From Sphingobacteriales bacterium UTBCD1 (GTDB taxonomy: Bacteria > Bacteroidota > Bacteroidia > Chitinophagales > Chitinophagaceae), in the NCBI GenBank assembly GCA_002066995.1, contig MWTC01000012.1:62001-126000 (forward strand): a stretch of DNA of 64,000 nt, given 5' to 3'. The notes beneath the pieces are model-generated. The model had not been told where the DNA came from and did not search any database. It saw only the letters and a program-made list of their open reading frames with translations. The position numbers and the translations under genes are program-made. Below are positions 61,195-64,000 of this stretch, one piece after another; within the stretch, counting starts at the first letter, position 1, and each line of letters starts with the position of its first letter.

Positions 61195-64000
61195 TTACCG
61201 GTTGATGAAATAATAATATTGAATAACTGATTGATTATACTGGTTCAGGATGTCTAAATAATTTTTTTGAATATCTATTGCCTGGGTGAGGAACTGGCTT
61301 AGTTCCGCAAAACCGATCTCCCCGCTGCTGTAGGCAATGGAAGCTGCTTTAATGATCTGGTCCGCCTGCCGCAACCCGGTTGATTCATAAAAATCAAGCA
61401 TGGTTTGATTTTTGTGAATTTCGCTCAACGCCTGCATCCGCCGGGAACTGAGAACCTGTGATTCATACTCCAGTTCTCTTTGTTGCACTGAGACCTCTGC
61501 CATTGCCGACCTGACTTTACCCCGGTAAGCTGAACCGCCAAACAAAGGAAATGCCGCTGACACTGAAAATCCTGAATACGGGTTTTTCATCCCATATAAA
61601 TGCTGGGAAAAAAATCGTCCTGAGAATTCAGGTTTATTCGTGTTTCTCTGAACAAGCACATTTGCCCCGGCAATATTTACGTTTTGTTGCTGCAATGCAA
61701 GGACAGGATGAATCGAGTCTGACCATTCAGCAAGGAAAAGTTTTTCCAGCCTTGCCTCTTCGGGTAAAATAATTTCTTCAGTATTGAGTAACTGCATTAA
61801 TGATTGCTGCTGTACCAGCAATTCATTGCTCAATTGGTTTTTCATTACCCGTATTTCCTTCATTCTCGCCTCCGCTGCTATACTGTCCAGTCCTGCTACA
61901 TCTCCTGTTCTTACCCGCAGCGAGGCTACTCCATACAATGAGCTGTAAATACTGTCAAGGCGGCCAAATAATTTTTGTTTTTCTTCCAGGTACCAAAGCT
62001 GATAATAAGCGGACCTGACCTCTCTTTTTAAACCTGCATCTATTACTTTTATACTGGCTTCAAAATATTTTATCTGTTCACCGAAATAGTTTTTTCTTGC
62101 CTTGTATAATCCCGGCCAGTCAATCCCCTGAGACAGACCAATTTTTAAAACTCCTTGCCGGTTGGTAGGCTGAAAATCTTCATTTTCCACGAACACACCT
62201 GTCTTTGGAATTTCTGAAGCAGCTTGTTTCTCAAATACCGCCCGTTTATGTTGCTCTTTATTAACCCGGTACTGAAGGTTATTCTTTAATGCAGAATCAA
62301 TCGTTGCATTTATGGAAACTCTTCTTACAGCTTGTGCTCCGGCAGTGAATGCCGGCATGATAAAAAGAAAAAATATAGCTATGGCAGATACAGCAGGATT
62401 CATTTTAAACCTTTCTTTTTTTAAAAACATGGAATAAAGTACCGGCAGCACTACCAGGGTAAGTACCGTAGCGGTAACCAGCCCTCCGATTACAACGGTT
62501 GCCAATGGTTTTTGCACCTCAGCTCCTGCTCCTTTCGAGATCACCATTGGCAAAAAACCAAGAGCAGGAACAGCCCCCGTCATGATCACTGACCGGAAAC
62601 GATTCTTTGTTCCTTCCAATATTCTTTGTGTAATATCTGTAATCCCCTGTTTCTCCAGCCGGTTGAAATAATCAATCAATACAATGCCATTTAATACTGA
62701 AACACCAAACAATGCAATAAAACCAATACCTGCAGAAATACTGAAGGGCATGCCGGCGATCCATAATGCCAATACTCCCCCGATAGCAGAAAAGGGAATG
62801 GCAGAAAAAACAAGAAGGCATTGTTTTATATTTCCAAAAGCAAAAAATAAAAGAACAAAGATCAGGGCCAATGATACGGGAACAGCTACACTTAATCTCT
62901 GGCTCGCTTCTTCCAGGTTTTGAAACTGACCACCGTAAGTAAAATAATAACCGGGGGGCAGTTTCATTTTTTTATTCAACTTATCCTGCAATTCAGCCAC
63001 TACAGATTTTACATCCCGTTCGGGAACATTGAAACCTACGCTGATCCTCCTTTTAGCATCTTCACGGGTTATCTGTGCAGGCCCCAGTTCATAATCAATA
63101 TCTGCCAGCTGTTGCAAAGGAACCTGGGTACCCGATGCAATAGGTACAAAAAGATCTTTAATATCATCAATATCCCGGCGATTTTGATTTTGAAGCCTTA
63201 GCACCAGATCAAATCTTCTCTCATTCTCAAATACAAGCCCGGCTTTTTCTCCGGCAAAAGCTGTTCTTACAATGCGGTTCAGATCGTCCACATTCACACC
63301 ATAACGGGCCATTTTGTCCCGGTCATAACGGATAGTTATCTGCGGCAAACCTGATATAGCCTCTACCAGGATGGCAGTTGTTCCTTTGATATCGCCAATC
63401 AGAGCTGCCATTTCTTTTGCGTATGACAAAAGAGTGTCCATATTTTCCCCGAATATTTTTACGGCCACATCCTGCCGGATACCTGTCATCAATTCATTGA
63501 ACCGCATCTGGATGGGCTGTTGAAATCCAAATGTCACTCCCGGGATCACAGCTAATGCATCACCCATTTTCCGGGCAAGATCATTACGGTTGTGCGCCGA
63601 TTTCCATTCTGCTTTATTCTTCAGGATAACCATCATGTCGCCGGTATTTATCGGCATGGGATCGGTGGGAATTTCTGCCGACCCTATCTTTCCGACCACT
63701 TCTTTTACTTCCGGAAACTTTTCTTTCAGGATAGCTGAAGCCTTTTCAAATACTTCCACTGTCTGCAAAAGTGAAGAACCTTGCGGCAAAATTGTTTCAA
63801 CTGCAAAATCCCCTTCCTCCAAAGTCGGAATAAATTCTCCTCCAAGATTTTTAAAAACAAAGACCGAAGCAACAAATACCGCCAATGAAACAACAATGAC
63901 TTTCCATTTGTTTTTTAGTGCGAAACGGATAACAGGCATATAGAATCTGTGAAGTCTTTCTATCATCTTATCGGAGAGGTTTTTTGCATGTTTTGTTTTT
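61195..64000 (-). CDS. heavy-metal RND efflux pump fused to TolC-like outer membrane factor (5' end beyond the window)
   Basis: The frame runs on to the window edge (KTKHAKNLSDKMIERL upstream of the first visible Met at 63966), so the N-terminal half is missing. The visible part contains the periplasmic porter domain, the GFQQPIQMRFNELMTGIRQD segment, several transmembrane helices (LIFVLLFFAFGN, GIGFIALFGVSVLNGIV) and then, after LPVLYSMFLKK, a Met plus hydrophobic segment (MNPAVSAIAIFFLFIMPAF, ATG at 62401-62403) and about 400 residues of TolC/CusC-like coiled-coil protein (YYQLWYLEEKQKLF). CusA-TolC fusions of this form are known in Bacteroidota. It exports divalent metals such as Cu, Co, Zn or Ni; the metal is not determined. 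Confidence 0.9.
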   Translation of the reverse strand, partial: KTKHAKNLSDKMIERLHRFYMPVIRFALKNKWKVIVVSLAVFVASVFVFKNLGGEFIPTLEEGDFAVETILPQGSSLLQTVEVFEKASAILKEKFPEVKEVVGKIGSAEIPTDPMPINTGDMMVILKNKAEWKSAHNRNDLARKMGDALAVIPGVTFGFQQPIQMRFNELMTGIRQDVAVKIFGENMDTLLSYAKEMAALIGDIKGTTAILVEAISGLPQITIRYDRDKMARYGVNVDDLNRIVRTAFAGEKAGLVFENERRFDLVLRLQNQNRRDIDDIKDLFVPIASGTQVPLQQLADIDYELGPAQITREDAKRRISVGFNVPERDVKSVVAELQDKLNKKMKLPPGYYFTYGGQFQNLEEASQRLSVAVPVSLALIFVLLFFAFGNIKQCLLVFSAIPFSAIGGVLALWIAGMPFSISAGIGFIALFGVSVLNGIVLIDYFNRLEKQGITDITQRILEGTKNRFRSVIMTGAVPALGFLPMVISKGAGAEVQKPLATVVIGGLVTATVLTLVVLPVLYSMFLKKERFKMNPAVSAIAIFFLFIMPAFTAGAQAVRRVSINATIDSALKNNLQYRVNKEQHKRAVFEKQAASEIPKTGVFVENEDFQPTNRQGVLKIGLSQGIDWPGLYKARKNYFGEQIKYFEASIKVIDAGLKREVRSAYYQLWYLEEKQKLFGRLDSIYSSLYGVASLRVRTGDVAGLDSIAAEARMKEIRVMKNQLSNELLVQQQSLMQLLNTEEIILPEEARLEKLFLAEWSDSIHPVLALQQQNVNIAGANVLVQRNTNKPEFSGRFFSQHLYGMKNPYSGFSVSAAFPLFGGSAYRGKVRSAMAEVSVQQRELEYESQVLSSRRMQALSEIHKNQTMLDFYESTGLRQADQIIKAASIAYSSGEIGFAELSQFLTQAIDIQKNYLDILNQYNQSVIQYYYFINR

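Noticed and set aside
1-64000. CRISPR arrays, prophage, transposase genes, rRNA, large biosynthetic clusters
   Set aside because: I saw no regularly spaced repeats, no phage or transposase ORF, no rRNA-like sequence and no modular synthase in the window.

Overview
The window is a chromosomal segment of a Bacteroidota bacterium, most likely a member of the Chitinophagaceae. This is inferred from gene content, not from a marker-gene search. The signs are gliding-motility ABC transporter genes (gldF, gldG), three secreted proteins with C-terminal type IX secretion sorting signals, a MurF-alanine racemase fusion, an RND pump fused to a TolC-like protein, a zinc-finger-depleted DksA homologue next to ileS, an HmuR/HmuY heme system, and TAnnTTTG promoter elements. 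There is no rRNA, CRISPR array, prophage or recognisable insertion sequence. One tRNA (Ser, GGA) is present.

Layout. 1-8.4 kb: housekeeping genes (murF, tRNA-Ser, tatD-type nuclease, NodB-type deacetylase, gltX, aldo/keto reductase, GT39-like membrane protein, a free-standing B12-binding subunit). The 0.5-kb gap at 2.27-2.77 kb can encode two very small proteins. 8.4-10.55 kb: an AT-rich type II restriction-modification pair, abutting the broken remains of a GNAT acetyltransferase gene on one side and an imperfect inverted repeat with 12-bp direct repeats on the other. 10.56-15.2 kb: a large secreted protein joining a TIM-barrel-like region to a SUMF1-type domain, an enoyl-CoA hydratase, dCMP deaminase and a small conserved-looking protein.

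15.4-26.45 kb is the main accessory region. It is a seven-gene, same-strand cluster for secreted carbohydrate processing: GH35 beta-galactosidase, GH29 fucosidase with PA14, a GH95-like enzyme with altered catalytic positions, an exported Gfo/Idh/MocA oxidoreductase, a DUF1080 (3-keto-disaccharide hydrolase) protein, an alkaline-phosphatase-superfamily enzyme and a second GH29 fucosidase. There is no SusC/SusD pair or regulator. The gene set suggests removal of galactose and fucose from a branched glycan, combined with oxidative (3-keto) glycoside cleavage.

26.5-36.7 kb: fumC, a small ORF, strong hairpin terminators, a secreted PQQ-sugar-dehydrogenase-like protein, and two tandem paralogous type IX cargo proteins. 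36.7-53.4 kb: core genes (lspA, murF-alr fusion, terC, gldG, gldF, cysteine desulfurase, methylmalonyl-CoA epimerase, rnc, fabF, acpP, a GNAT, a YcxB-like protein, the DksA-like protein with an H1-like tail, ileS). 53.5-57.4 kb: a heme-acquisition locus (HmuY, TonB-dependent receptor, divergent ChaN). 57.4-64 kb: a metal-efflux operon (RND-TolC fusion cut by the window edge, adaptor lipoprotein, P1B-4-like ATPase).

The most interesting items are the glycan cluster with its unusual GH95-like enzyme, the SUMF1 fusion lacking the formylglycine-enzyme cysteines, the R-M island and its GNAT scar, the tiny ORFs upstream of tatD, and consensus promoters lying almost on top of start codons.
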